A stretch of 14,800 bases of DNA, taken from positions 1 through 14,800 of the forward strand of contig DPLR01000459.1 in NCBI GenBank assembly GCA_003541895.1, given 5' to 3'. Position numbers and translations under genes: made by a program. The stretch is from Cytophagales bacterium (lineage in GTDB: Bacteria > Bacteroidota > Bacteroidia > Cytophagales > Cyclobacteriaceae). Below are positions 1 to 6,657 of this stretch, one piece after another. The notes under the pieces were generated by a model. The model made no database searches. It was not told the DNA's origin and saw nothing but the letters and a program-made list of their open reading frames with translations. The number at the start of each line of letters is the position of its first letter. Within the stretch, counting starts at the first letter, position 1.

Positions 1-1344
1 AACTTCATTCACTTTTTGTAGCAGGGTGGGGTCACCTCCACGCCAGCGGTAGATAGCTTGTTTGGCATCGCCAACAATAAGACTGCGATGCCCACTATCT
101 AAACTATTAGTTACGAGTGGAAGAAAATTTTTCCATTGCAACCCCGAGGTGTCTTGGAATTCATCAATCAGAAAATTTTTATAAAACGATCCTGTTTTTT
201 CGTACACAAAGGGTGTGTCGCTGTTGTCGATAATGCTGTTTAGAAATTGTGGCGCATCCGCCAGAAGCATCACATTATTCTCTCTTTTAAATTCACTCAG
301 TTTACGGGAAATATCCGTGAGCAAACCATAGGAATAAAAATTATTCAGTGCAAGCTCAGAGGAAAGCGCGGTGGCATAATGGTTTTTGTGATAGTGAATG
401 ATCTCATTGAGTAGGTGAATCCATTTGGTTTTGGCGTAATGAATAATTTCTTTGGCTTTCAAATTCCCTTTAGAAGGCCACTCGTTGGCATCTTGCCAAT
501 CATTCTCTGCTCTTTTACCTAATTCAAAATCATTAATCGATTTAATGTTGCCAAGCTTTCTAAAATAAGAATACGCACCACCATTTTTCCCATACTTAAA
601 ATCATCAGTAGATAATCCGATGCTTTGGAAATCTTCAGTAATAGTTTTGGCGCGTGCTTGAATAAACCGAATGAACGCAAATTTTTCTTGTTGTAGAAGT
701 TTCAGCGTATCTGTAAAGTAGGTTCCGTTGGCAGCTGTCTTTAAAAGAATCGGTTCTACCGAGCGAAATTCTTCTTGAAAAATTTCTCGTGAGAAATTGG
801 CCAAACTTTGCCGCATATCCCATGAGCGATCGTTCTCTAGGTTTTGCAACGCAAGTTCAACTACCCATTTGGTGAGTTGCTCGCGCTCACCCAATTCATT
901 GATAAGATTGGAAATAACAAGTTCCATCACCTCATCATTTTCAATTTCAAGCCGATAGTCGCCTGAGATGCCCGTTTCGCGGGTGAATGATCGGATTATT
1001 TTTTGAAAGAATGCATCAATGGTACTAATTGAAAACTCCTGATAGTGATGAAGGATTTCGGCTTGCACCTCGCGTGCATTACTTTGGAAAGTAAATTCAT
1101 CTAAACCCAGTTCTGATTGAAGTTCTTTGGCAAGTTCATTGGAATGGCCGTTCACAAAGTCGTTTAAATACTTCATGATTCGGTCTTTCATTTCTTGCGT
1201 ACTTTTGTTGGTAAAAGTCACGGCCAGAATATGCTTGAAATAATCTGACCGAAAGCGCAATGCGAGCTTCAAGTATTCCTTGGCAAGCGTTCGGGTTTTG
1301 CCAGAGCCTGCTGATGACCGATAGATTTGAAAGATTTTCTCCAA
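1..1344 (-). CDS. UvrD/AddA-like helicase, N-terminal part (cut by window edge)
   Basis: This is an ATP-dependent superfamily 1 DNA helicase, likely a recombination or repair enzyme of the UvrD/AddA (exonuclease V beta-like) group. The first 448 residues are visible and the reading frame is open to the window edge. Motif I (Walker A) is SSAGSGKT at about residues 10-17. Motif Ia is AVTFTNKSTQEM at 41-52, followed by ISTIDAFF at 106-113. Motif II is LIDEFQDTS at 392-400 and motif III is VGDAKQAIYRWRGGD at 424-438. The P-loop lies only a few residues from the N-terminus, as in AddA-like proteins of Bacteroidota, and the roughly 280 residues between 113 and 392 would form the 1B insertion. An in-frame TAG at 1351-1353 rules out a longer protein, so the only standard start is TTG at 1344. 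Any nuclease domain would lie outside the window, so a helicase-nuclease cannot be told from a plain helicase. Family certain, subfamily likely. Confidence 0.93.
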   Translation of the reverse strand, partial: MEKIFQIYRSSAGSGKTRTLAKEYLKLALRFRSDYFKHILAVTFTNKSTQEMKDRIMKYLNDFVNGHSNELAKELQSELGLDEFTFQSNAREVQAEILHHYQEFSISTIDAFFQKIIRSFTRETGISGDYRLEIENDEVMELVISNLINELGEREQLTKWVVELALQNLENDRSWDMRQSLANFSREIFQEEFRSVEPILLKTAANGTYFTDTLKLLQQEKFAFIRFIQARAKTITEDFQSIGLSTDDFKYGKNGGAYSYFRKLGNIKSINDFELGKRAENDWQDANEWPSKGNLKAKEIIHYAKTKWIHLLNEIIHYHKNHYATALSSELALNNFYSYGLLTDISRKLSEFKRENNVMLLADAPQFLNSIIDNSDTPFVYEKTGSFYKNFLIDEFQDTSGLQWKNFLPLVTNSLDSGHRSLIVGDAKQAIYRWRGGDPTLLQKVNEV

Positions 1345-1466
1345 GACTTGCTACGAAAATTAGTGATGCAAAATACGAATTGTTTATGGAGGTTCGGTTA
1401 CGGTAATCTGCTCATTAGTTTATAATTTGTAAACTGAAATCTGTAACTTGTTTACGAAATCTGCTT
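1345..1466. promoter_or_regulatory. Divergent intergenic region between helicase and patatin genes
   Basis: The two genes point away from each other, so both promoters should lie here. On the minus strand, TATTTTGC (1375-1368) is one T short of the Bacteroidota -7 box and lies about 24 nt before the TTG start; I see no good -33 box for it. On the plus side there are short repeats: GTTTA/TAAAC as an inverted pair (1418-1434), GTAAAC at 1429-1434 with its inverse GTTTAC at 1450-1455, and GAAATCTG twice (1436-1443 and 1456-1463, 20 bp apart). These could be operator half-sites. No site is certain. Confidence 0.3.
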
Positions 1467-3734
1467 ATGCGCAAGCTTTATATTTTAGTTCCTAAGATCA
1501 TTTATTCATTTCCAGTTCAACTCTTCTTCAACAACATCAAACGCAACATCGTGCTGATGATTTGCTGGATCATTTTGTTTGCCATGATCACGGGGAACTT
1601 TGGCAAGTACTTGGGCATTCCCTATCTATTTCTTGATCCTGAATACCTGAACCATGTTGGGTTTACCAGTTTTCTCATCATGGGTTTGCTCACCGCAGGA
1701 TTTACGATGGCATTTCATATCACGTGCTACATTTCAGATGGTCATCGGTTTACGTTTGTTGGCACATTGGCACGGCCGTTTAGAAAATTCTTGATTAACA
1801 ACAGTCTCTTTCCAATACTATTTCTCATCACCTATCTATATGAAGTCATCGCCTTTCAAATCAATAATGAGCATAGCACTGCAAAAGAATTGACGATTTA
1901 CATTTTGGGGTTTGCCACTGGGTATGTTTTGATGACGCTCATGTTTACGCTTTACTTCCGATTCACGAACAAAGATATTTTTAAGTACATGGTTTGTCGG
2001 ATTGATGAAAAGTTGAAACAGAATGTACAAGTTACACGCGCCAGCGTAATGAGGAAATTAGACATCGCCCGCAAAAAGCAGATTCGCGTTGAATATTACC
2101 TAGACAACCGTCTTCGTGTAAATAAAGTAACTGACACTTCGTTCTACGACAAAGCTATGATAATTCAAGTCTTTGATCAGAATCATTTCAATTTGGTGAT
2201 CATTGAAGTGTTGATTTTTACGTTCGTTCTTCTACTCGGCATTTTCAAGGACTACCCGATTTTTCAATTACCTGCTGCTGCCAGCTTCATGATTTTCTTG
2301 ACCATTTTCGTAATGATCTTTGGTGCTTTTTCGTATTGGTTTGGTGGTTGGAGTTCAACCATGGCGCTGGTTGCATTTTTGGCTATCAATCATCTGGTAG
2401 GAGAAGATTATTTCACCAAGAAATACGAAGCTTTTGGTTTGGATTATCAAGAAACGCCAGTGCCTTACACCGTTGATGCATTAAAACATCAGGCGGATAG
2501 CGCTATCATGGAACAGGATCGACAAGCTACGTTAGTGCAATTGAACAACTGGCGGAAGAAGTTTAAGGAAAAGCCAAAGATAGTTTTTCTTTGTGCAAGT
2601 GGAGGAGGCAAACGTGCCGCACTGTGGACCCTTAACTCCCTTCAATATGCCGATAGTATTTCGCAAGGCAAGTTGATGGAAAATGCAGTACTCATCACGG
2701 GTGCTTCGGGTGGATTGATCGGAGCAAGTTACTTTCGTGAATTGAAATTGAGGAAGCTGTTGGGTGAGCCTGTGCATCCCTATTCGCACCGTCATCGCAT
2801 TAAAATTTCTTCTGATAATTTGAATCCGCTGATTTTTAGTTTACTGGCCAATGATCTATTTGTTGGATTTACAAAATTTCAATATGCCGGGGTTCACTAT
2901 GAAAAAGATCGAGCCTATACTTTCGAAGACCAGTTGAACCGAATCACACTCGGATATCTGGATAAACCAATCACTGATTATGCGCGGTATGAAAAACAAG
3001 GGATTATTCCTTTGACGATTCTAACACCTACGGTGGTAAATGATGGCCGCAAAATATACATCGCTTCCCGTCCCGTTTCGTTTATGAATTACGAAAAAGA
3101 AAAAGGCTACGATGCTTCGAAAATCAGCGGCATAGATTTCCAACGTTTCTTTCGCGATCACGGTGCACAGCAATTACGGTTTTTGTCGGCATTGCGTATG
3201 AGCGCAACTTTTCCCTACATCACGCCCAATACATCGCTGCCCACCGATCCAACCATTCAAATTATGGATGCCGGTATCTCTGATAATTTTGGGCTTTCAG
3301 ATGCCGTTCGGTTTTTATATGCCTTCAAAGATTGGGCTGATGAAAATACATCGGGTGTAATTTTCGTCTCCATTCGCGATTCGCCTAAACTCCGCGAGAT
3401 TACTACGGCAACAGGTTCAACCATTGTTGACGATTTAACTCAGCCAATTAGTAGTGTGTATAGTAATTTTGAAAATTTTCAAGACATCACTAGCGATTTG
3501 CTGATTGGTGAAGCCCACAGTTGGCTGAAGAATAGAATTGATCGGATCGATATTCAATACCAAGCCGAAAATTATGTTCCGATCCTTCAACAGATGGATA
3601 GCATCCGACAAAACAATGCGAGAGCTTCTTTGAGTTGGCGATTAACTACCCGAGAGAAAGAAGGAATTGTAAATAATATTTATTCAGAAAGGAATCAGCA
3701 ACAGATTAGGCTGTTGAAAGATTTGTTAAACTAA
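1467..3734 (+). CDS. Patatin-like phospholipase with N-terminal multi-pass membrane domain
   Basis: This is a predicted membrane-bound lipid acyl hydrolase of the patatin family, which uses a Ser-Asp dyad. The C-terminal half carries the family signature: the oxyanion-hole motif SGGGKRAALW at about residues 378-387, the nucleophile elbow GASGG with Ser414, and the catalytic aspartate in MDAGISDNFG with Asp601 (DAG, where many patatins have DGG or DGA). The N-terminal 310 residues hold about six or seven hydrophobic segments, near 27-44, 66-88, 112-134, 142-166, 243-262, 270-291 and 292-310. A basic, soluble stretch lies at about 168-235. The enzyme would therefore sit on the inner membrane with its catalytic domain probably in the cytoplasm (inferred). 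All three motifs are intact, so it should be active; the substrate is unknown. ATG is preceded by no clear ribosome-binding site. The gene is a single unit: the next gene lies 86 bp away, beyond a hairpin. Confidence 0.9.
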   Translation: MRKLYILVPKIIYSFPVQLFFNNIKRNIVLMICWIILFAMITGNFGKYLGIPYLFLDPEYLNHVGFTSFLIMGLLTAGFTMAFHITCYISDGHRFTFVGTLARPFRKFLINNSLFPILFLITYLYEVIAFQINNEHSTAKELTIYILGFATGYVLMTLMFTLYFRFTNKDIFKYMVCRIDEKLKQNVQVTRASVMRKLDIARKKQIRVEYYLDNRLRVNKVTDTSFYDKAMIIQVFDQNHFNLVIIEVLIFTFVLLLGIFKDYPIFQLPAAASFMIFLTIFVMIFGAFSYWFGGWSSTMALVAFLAINHLVGEDYFTKKYEAFGLDYQETPVPYTVDALKHQADSAIMEQDRQATLVQLNNWRKKFKEKPKIVFLCASGGGKRAALWTLNSLQYADSISQGKLMENAVLITGASGGLIGASYFRELKLRKLLGEPVHPYSHRHRIKISSDNLNPLIFSLLANDLFVGFTKFQYAGVHYEKDRAYTFEDQLNRITLGYLDKPITDYARYEKQGIIPLTILTPTVVNDGRKIYIASRPVSFMNYEKEKGYDASKISGIDFQRFFRDHGAQQLRFLSALRMSATFPYITPNTSLPTDPTIQIMDAGISDNFGLSDAVRFLYAFKDWADENTSGVIFVSIRDSPKLREITTATGSTIVDDLTQPISSVYSNFENFQDITSDLLIGEAHSWLKNRIDRIDIQYQAENYVPILQQMDSIRQNNARASLSWRLTTREKEGIVNNIYSERNQQQIRLLKDLLN

Positions 3735-3762
3735 TGCATTCTGAAGTATGTTGATACGAAAG

Positions 3763-3792
3763 CGCAGAGTTCCCTAGGCGGGTAACTCTGCG
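3763..3792. terminator. Hairpin with 12-bp arms, possible terminator or small repeat
   Basis: CGCAGAGTTCCC (3763-3774) pairs with GGTAACTCTGCG (3781-3792) with one mismatch and a 6-nt loop. It lies 28 bp after the patatin stop and 28 bp before the lipoprotein start. The stem is strong, but no T-run follows, so it is not a textbook intrinsic terminator. It could be an atypical terminator, a processing site or one copy of a dispersed hairpin repeat. Confidence 0.4.
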
Positions 3793-3820
3793 AAGAATTG
3801 GAAAATTAAAAACACATTAC

Positions 3821-4387
3821 ATGAAATGGATGTTTTATTTCTTCGCCTTCATCTACTTTTTGGCATCTTGTTCAAGTAGGGAAGGTTTTTTCAGCGACAT
3901 GCCGTTGAAGTATGACGTTGACCAACTGCCTTATTATAAAGATGTATTTATAAATTTGAGAACGGAAGTTTTTAGCGATGGTGATAAGTTAAGAGTTCGT
4001 TGTAACGGTTGGGAACATTTAATTCCATTCTGCGGCATTTTAGAATATAGAAAAGACTCAGTTTTTTTTTATAACGAATCAGATGGGTTAAAGAAATTAT
4101 TTTTAGTAATTGGTGAACCGGAAATGTCGACAAGAAGAATAAAATTTAATGACGGATTAGTGAGTGAAATTAAATTTATTCATATGACCACTCTTCCGGG
4201 GTTTAAGGATAAGGTAGCATTATATCAAATGAAACCCTTACAGCGTGGATTGCCTTCTGATGCTGACCGTTTGAACTACATTGCGATTGGTAGGGGTGGT
4301 ATTAAATTGTTAGGATTTTCTGCCGGACTTGGGGGTGAGACCAATATCGAGCTATTTCAAACTCCTAAGGTGCTACCTTCCCGTTAG
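3821..4387 (+). CDS. Small putative lipoprotein, function unknown
   Basis: I do not recognise this family. The N-terminus is a lipoprotein signal: a charged start (MKWM), a hydrophobic stretch at about residues 4-15 and a lipobox Leu-Ala-Ser-Cys with Cys17 as the lipidated residue. No other membrane segment is seen, so the mature protein of about 172 residues should be anchored in the outer or inner membrane and face the periplasm or the outside. The body is mixed alpha/beta in character, with two further cysteines near residues 60-71 and a glycine-rich stretch (IGRGGIKLLGFSAGLGG) near 152-168. The gene is AT-rich and contains a run of nine T at 4062-4070, within the codons for V-F-F-Y. It stands alone between two noncoding stretches. 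Coding status is supported by the clean signal peptide; the role is unknown. Confidence 0.75.
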   Translation: MKWMFYFFAFIYFLASCSSREGFFSDMPLKYDVDQLPYYKDVFINLRTEVFSDGDKLRVRCNGWEHLIPFCGILEYRKDSVFFYNESDGLKKLFLVIGEPEMSTRRIKFNDGLVSEIKFIHMTTLPGFKDKVALYQMKPLQRGLPSDADRLNYIAIGRGGIKLLGFSAGLGGETNIELFQTPKVLPSR

Positions 4388-4608
4388 AGTGCTTTTGTAA
4401 CAGCACACCTAAGTTGTTGGTATAAAATTCTTGTTTGTTAACCTACATTCAGGCGGAAAGAAAGCGGATGCAGCCAGTGTATAATTCTTCAGTAATTGTA
4501 ACACCTCGCCTTTGTTGGTGTTGCGCGAGGAAAGAGTGAAAGTTCACCAACAACAAACTAAACTATCGAAACGACCGAAGTTAAATCTTCAAATGCGTAA
4601 TTTGAACG
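4388..4608. other. 221-bp intergenic region with inverted repeats
   Basis: No protein gene is supported here. Right after the lipoprotein stop, GTGCT (4389-4393) and AGCAC (4402-4406) can form a weak hairpin, a possible end signal for that gene. The rest holds longer inverted repeats, entered separately. GAAG and CTTC flanking TTAAAT (4577-4590) form another small hairpin before the glycosylase start. I found no exact TAnnTTTG promoter box in the stretch; the nearest are TATAAAATTC at 4421 and TAATTTG at 4598. Confidence 0.5.
4504..4553 (+). other. Interlocked inverted repeats, pseudoknot-like RNA candidate
   Basis: CCTCGC (4504-4509) pairs with GCGAGG (4525-4530), and TTGTTGGTG (4512-4520) pairs perfectly with CACCAACAA (4545-4553). 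The order a-b-a'-b' is that of an H-type pseudoknot. The second downstream arm has a competing partner further upstream: GTTGTTGGT at 4413-4421 pairs perfectly with ACCAACAAC at 4546-4554. In an RNA read on the plus strand this would permit alternative folds ahead of the glycosylase gene. It matches no riboswitch or tmRNA that I recognise. The outer pair could also be the ends of a roughly 142-bp MITE-like element. Confidence 0.25.
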
Positions 4609-5316
4609 ATGAATGAAATTGTCTTTTCAAAAGAGTATCCCGGCTTAAACTTAATGCTAGCTGAACAAATCCTTTCTTTTTTCAAGAAATTGAAAATCAC
4701 TGCTCCACTGCCGAAAGGAGTGGAGGTATTGAACCCCTATCGAAACAAAGAAACATTTAGCCTGTGCGAAAAATTTTATACACGGTTTTATAACGATACT
4801 CATTCACGAAAAGTAATTCTGGGTATTAACCCAGGCAGGTTAGGCGCAGGGCTTACCGGAGTACCTTTTACCGATCCTACAAAGTTGGAAATGCTGGGTA
4901 TACCAAATGCGATGCCCAAAGTGCGCGAACTATCCTCTGAGTTTATCTACACATTCATTGATAAATTTGGTGGCCCCGAAAAATTCTATAAACAATTTTA
5001 TTTTAGCTCAGTCTCTCCTTTAGGTTTTGTAAGTGATGGAAAAAATTTGAATTACTACGATCAAAAAGAATTGGCTAGGGCTCTCGAAAATTTTATTGTT
5101 AAAAGTTTGAAGGAACAACTGAGTTGGGGTTTTGATCGGAATATTTGTTTTTGTCTGGGCGAAGGAGAAAATTATAAATTCATTCAAAAGTTAAATGAAC
5201 GCCATCTATTTTTTGAGCGTGTTGTACCGTTGCCTCACCCGAGGTTTATCATGCAGTACAAACGGAAGAAGGTAAATGAATACATTGACAAGTACCTTAC
5301 TGAATTGACGGATTAG
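4609..5316 (+). CDS. SMUG2-like uracil-DNA glycosylase family protein (DUF4918 type)
   Basis: This is a predicted DNA base-excision repair glycosylase that would remove uracil or a related damaged base from DNA in the cytoplasm. The visible evidence is the family's two active-site motifs. The first is LGINPGRLGAGLTGVPF at about residues 71-87, matching the SMUG-type pattern G-x-NPG with TGVPF. The second is the C-terminal PLPHPRFIMQYKR loop with His210, Pro211 and Arg212. The full length of 235 residues is normal for a single-domain glycosylase of the UDG superfamily. No signal peptide or membrane segment is seen. The ATG lies after a 221-bp leader region; TAG ends 43 bp before the next start, and the smpB promoter overlaps its end. 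The assignment to the SMUG2/DUF4918 group of Bacteroidota rests on remembered motif patterns; the exact substrate is not shown by the sequence. Confidence 0.85.
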   Translation: MNEIVFSKEYPGLNLMLAEQILSFFKKLKITAPLPKGVEVLNPYRNKETFSLCEKFYTRFYNDTHSRKVILGINPGRLGAGLTGVPFTDPTKLEMLGIPNAMPKVRELSSEFIYTFIDKFGGPEKFYKQFYFSSVSPLGFVSDGKNLNYYDQKELARALENFIVKSLKEQLSWGFDRNICFCLGEGENYKFIQKLNERHLFFERVVPLPHPRFIMQYKRKKVNEYIDKYLTELTD

Positions 5317-5345
5317 TTGTATGCGTTAATTCTTGTGTATTTTTG
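5316..5345 (+). promoter_or_regulatory. Promoter for smpB, Bacteroidota -33/-7 type
   Basis: TATTTTTG (5338-5345) is an exact match to the Bacteroidota -7 box TAnnTTTG. GTTG (5316-5319) lies 18 bp upstream, matching three of four bases of the -33 box TTTG. Transcription would start near 5350, giving a leader of about 10 nt before the ATG at 5360. The -33 box overlaps the last base of the glycosylase stop codon. Confidence 0.65.
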
Positions 5346-5359
5346 CATCCCGTAAAAAA

Positions 5360-5821
5360 ATGAAAGAACGATTTTCAAACGATATTAACATCCGCAATAA
5401 GCAGGCGCACTTTAATTATGAGCTGCTCGATAAATACATTGCGGGGCTTTCATTAAGGGGTACTGAAATAAAATCCATTCGCGAAGGGAAAGTAAACCTT
5501 CAAGATGGCTATTGTTATTTTAATAATGGCGAAGCTTTTGTAAAAGGGATCACAATTACAGCGTATGCGCAAGGCACGCACTACAACCATGAAGCTGCAC
5601 GCGAGCGGAAACTGTTGCTTAAAAAGGCTGAGCTAAAAAAATTAGAGGCCTCGGTAGAAGAGAAAGGTTTGACGTTGGTACCAACGCGATTGTTTATTAA
5701 TGAGCGCGGCTTGGCTAAATTAGAGATTGCCATTGGCCGTGGCAAGAAAACGCATGATAAACGCGAAAGCATAAAAGAACGTGACATAAAGCGTGAACTT
5801 AGTCGAGTTAAGTTAAAATAA
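5360..5821 (+). CDS. smpB: SsrA-binding protein SmpB
   Basis: SmpB binds tmRNA and delivers it to ribosomes stalled on broken mRNAs, so that the nascent chain is tagged for degradation. The 153-residue protein shows the family's conserved blocks: N-x-x-A-x-x-x-Y near the N-terminus (NKQAHFNYELLDKY), the RGTEIKSIREGKVNLQDGY block at about residues 33-51, and the basic tail GKKTHDKRESIKERDIKRE with His132 in HDKR, which acts in the ribosomal mRNA channel. The tail has Ile where many homologues have Trp (RDWKRE). I chose ATG at 5360: an upstream in-frame TTG at 5333 would place the start inside the promoter and adds residues unlike SmpB. The ssrA gene for tmRNA is not in this window. TAA is followed 3 bp later by the next start, so the two are very likely cotranscribed. 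Confidence 0.97.
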   Translation: MKERFSNDINIRNKQAHFNYELLDKYIAGLSLRGTEIKSIREGKVNLQDGYCYFNNGEAFVKGITITAYAQGTHYNHEAARERKLLLKKAELKKLEASVEEKGLTLVPTRLFINERGLAKLEIAIGRGKKTHDKRESIKERDIKRELSRVKLK

Positions 5822-5824
5822 AAT

Positions 5825-6604
5825 ATGGATCAAGCTTTTGGAGTTTGCCGGTTATCTGTTGTTCCAGTAAAGAACGAATCAGATTCTTTGCAGGTAGGTC
5901 AGCTTTTATTTGGCGATGCTTATCACGTGCTTGATCGCAGCAAAGACGCTAAAAGGATTTTTGTCCGAACTGATTTCGATGAGATGGAAGGTTGGATCAA
6001 CCCAAACCACCATCACGCTATTTCGCAAGAATATTTTGAGCAGATCAAACAATCGGATTTTAAAATTACGTTAGATCTGGTTTCTACATTGCTCTACAAG
6101 AAAAGCCCGTTGCCAATTTTATTGGGAAGCATTGTTCCGATTTCATCGGCCGAATTATTTTTAATGGACGAGCAATTCGCTTTTAACGGTGAAGCAAAAC
6201 CTATTAGCCTAAGACGCGATGCCGAGTTTGTGTGCACCATGGCTTGCAAATACTTGAACGCGCCTGAAGTGGAAGGAGGCAAGAGCCCCTTTGGAATTTG
6301 TTCTAATGGGTTGGTCAACATGGTATTTAAGATTGCGGGTTACCATTTGCCATGGGATATTCAAAAGCAAAGTCAGTCTGGAAAAAAAGTAAAAGATGTT
6401 GCCTCGGCCAAGGCGGGGGATGTTGCATTTTTTAAAAATCAAAAAGGAGCGGTTGATCATGCAGGAATAATTATCGATGAAAATAAGATAATCCATACCA
6501 ACGGTCAGGTGCATATTGATTACCTCAATGACGAAGGTATTCTCAACGCAGACACGAAAATTTATTCGCATACACTTGCGGGCATCCGAAGGATAATTGC
6601 TTAG
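5825..6604 (+). CDS. NlpC/P60-fold protein with SH3 domain and altered active site
   Basis: By fold this belongs to the C40 (NlpC/P60) cysteine peptidases, which cut peptidoglycan stem peptides. Residues 5-60 look like a bacterial SH3 domain (VVPVKNES...LFGDAYHVL...EGWI), a second SH3-like stretch covers about 75-130, and the NlpC/P60 domain covers about 135-259. The catalytic-type histidine is His212 in VDHAGIII, and the second polar residue is probably His224 in IIHTNGQV. The usual nucleophile motif DCSG(F/L)V is instead ICSNGLV (residues 158-164), so Ser160 occupies the aligned nucleophile position and the cysteine (Cys159) is shifted one place. The preceding YLWGG motif reads EVEGG (148-152). 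It may therefore be inactive, altered, or use the shifted cysteine. No signal peptide is seen, so it is predicted cytoplasmic, as for YkfC-like recycling enzymes. It lies 3 bp after smpB. Confidence 0.85.
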   Translation: MDQAFGVCRLSVVPVKNESDSLQVGQLLFGDAYHVLDRSKDAKRIFVRTDFDEMEGWINPNHHHAISQEYFEQIKQSDFKITLDLVSTLLYKKSPLPILLGSIVPISSAELFLMDEQFAFNGEAKPISLRRDAEFVCTMACKYLNAPEVEGGKSPFGICSNGLVNMVFKIAGYHLPWDIQKQSQSGKKVKDVASAKAGDVAFFKNQKGAVDHAGIIIDENKIIHTNGQVHIDYLNDEGILNADTKIYSHTLAGIRRIIA

Positions 6605-6625
6605 CGGCACTGCCTTGCCAAGTTG

Positions 6626-6648
6626 ATAAAACCAAACTTTGGTTTTAT
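6626..6648. terminator. Perfect 23-bp palindrome, terminator or operator
   Basis: ATAAAACCAAA (6626-6636) and TTTGGTTTTAT (6638-6648) are perfect reverse complements around a single C. As RNA it forms an A-rich stem, a tiny loop and a T-rich arm, like a bidirectional intrinsic terminator for the gene ending at 6604. It also lies 9 bp before the GTG of the HNH gene, where it could instead be an operator. AAACTTTG (6634-6641), inside it, resembles a -7 box, and TTG at 6615-6617 could serve as a poor -33. Confidence 0.5.
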
Positions 6649-6657
6649 ATTAACATC

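Noticed and set aside
4468..4539. 23-codon open frame on the plus strand between the lipoprotein and glycosylase genes
   Set aside because: It is short, has no ribosome-binding site or recognisable motif, and overlaps the inverted repeats.
5333..5359. Upstream TTG start for smpB, adding nine residues
   Set aside because: It lies inside the promoter, before the expected transcription start, and the added residues do not resemble SmpB N-termini. ATG at 5360 fits the family.
4388..5359. tmRNA (ssrA) gene near smpB
   Set aside because: No tRNA-like ends, CCA or tag-coding sequence is visible in the intergenic stretch or nearby.
6209..6610. 133-codon frame antisense to the NlpC/P60 gene
   Set aside because: It has no protein features and covers a gene with clear family motifs, so it is a shadow frame.
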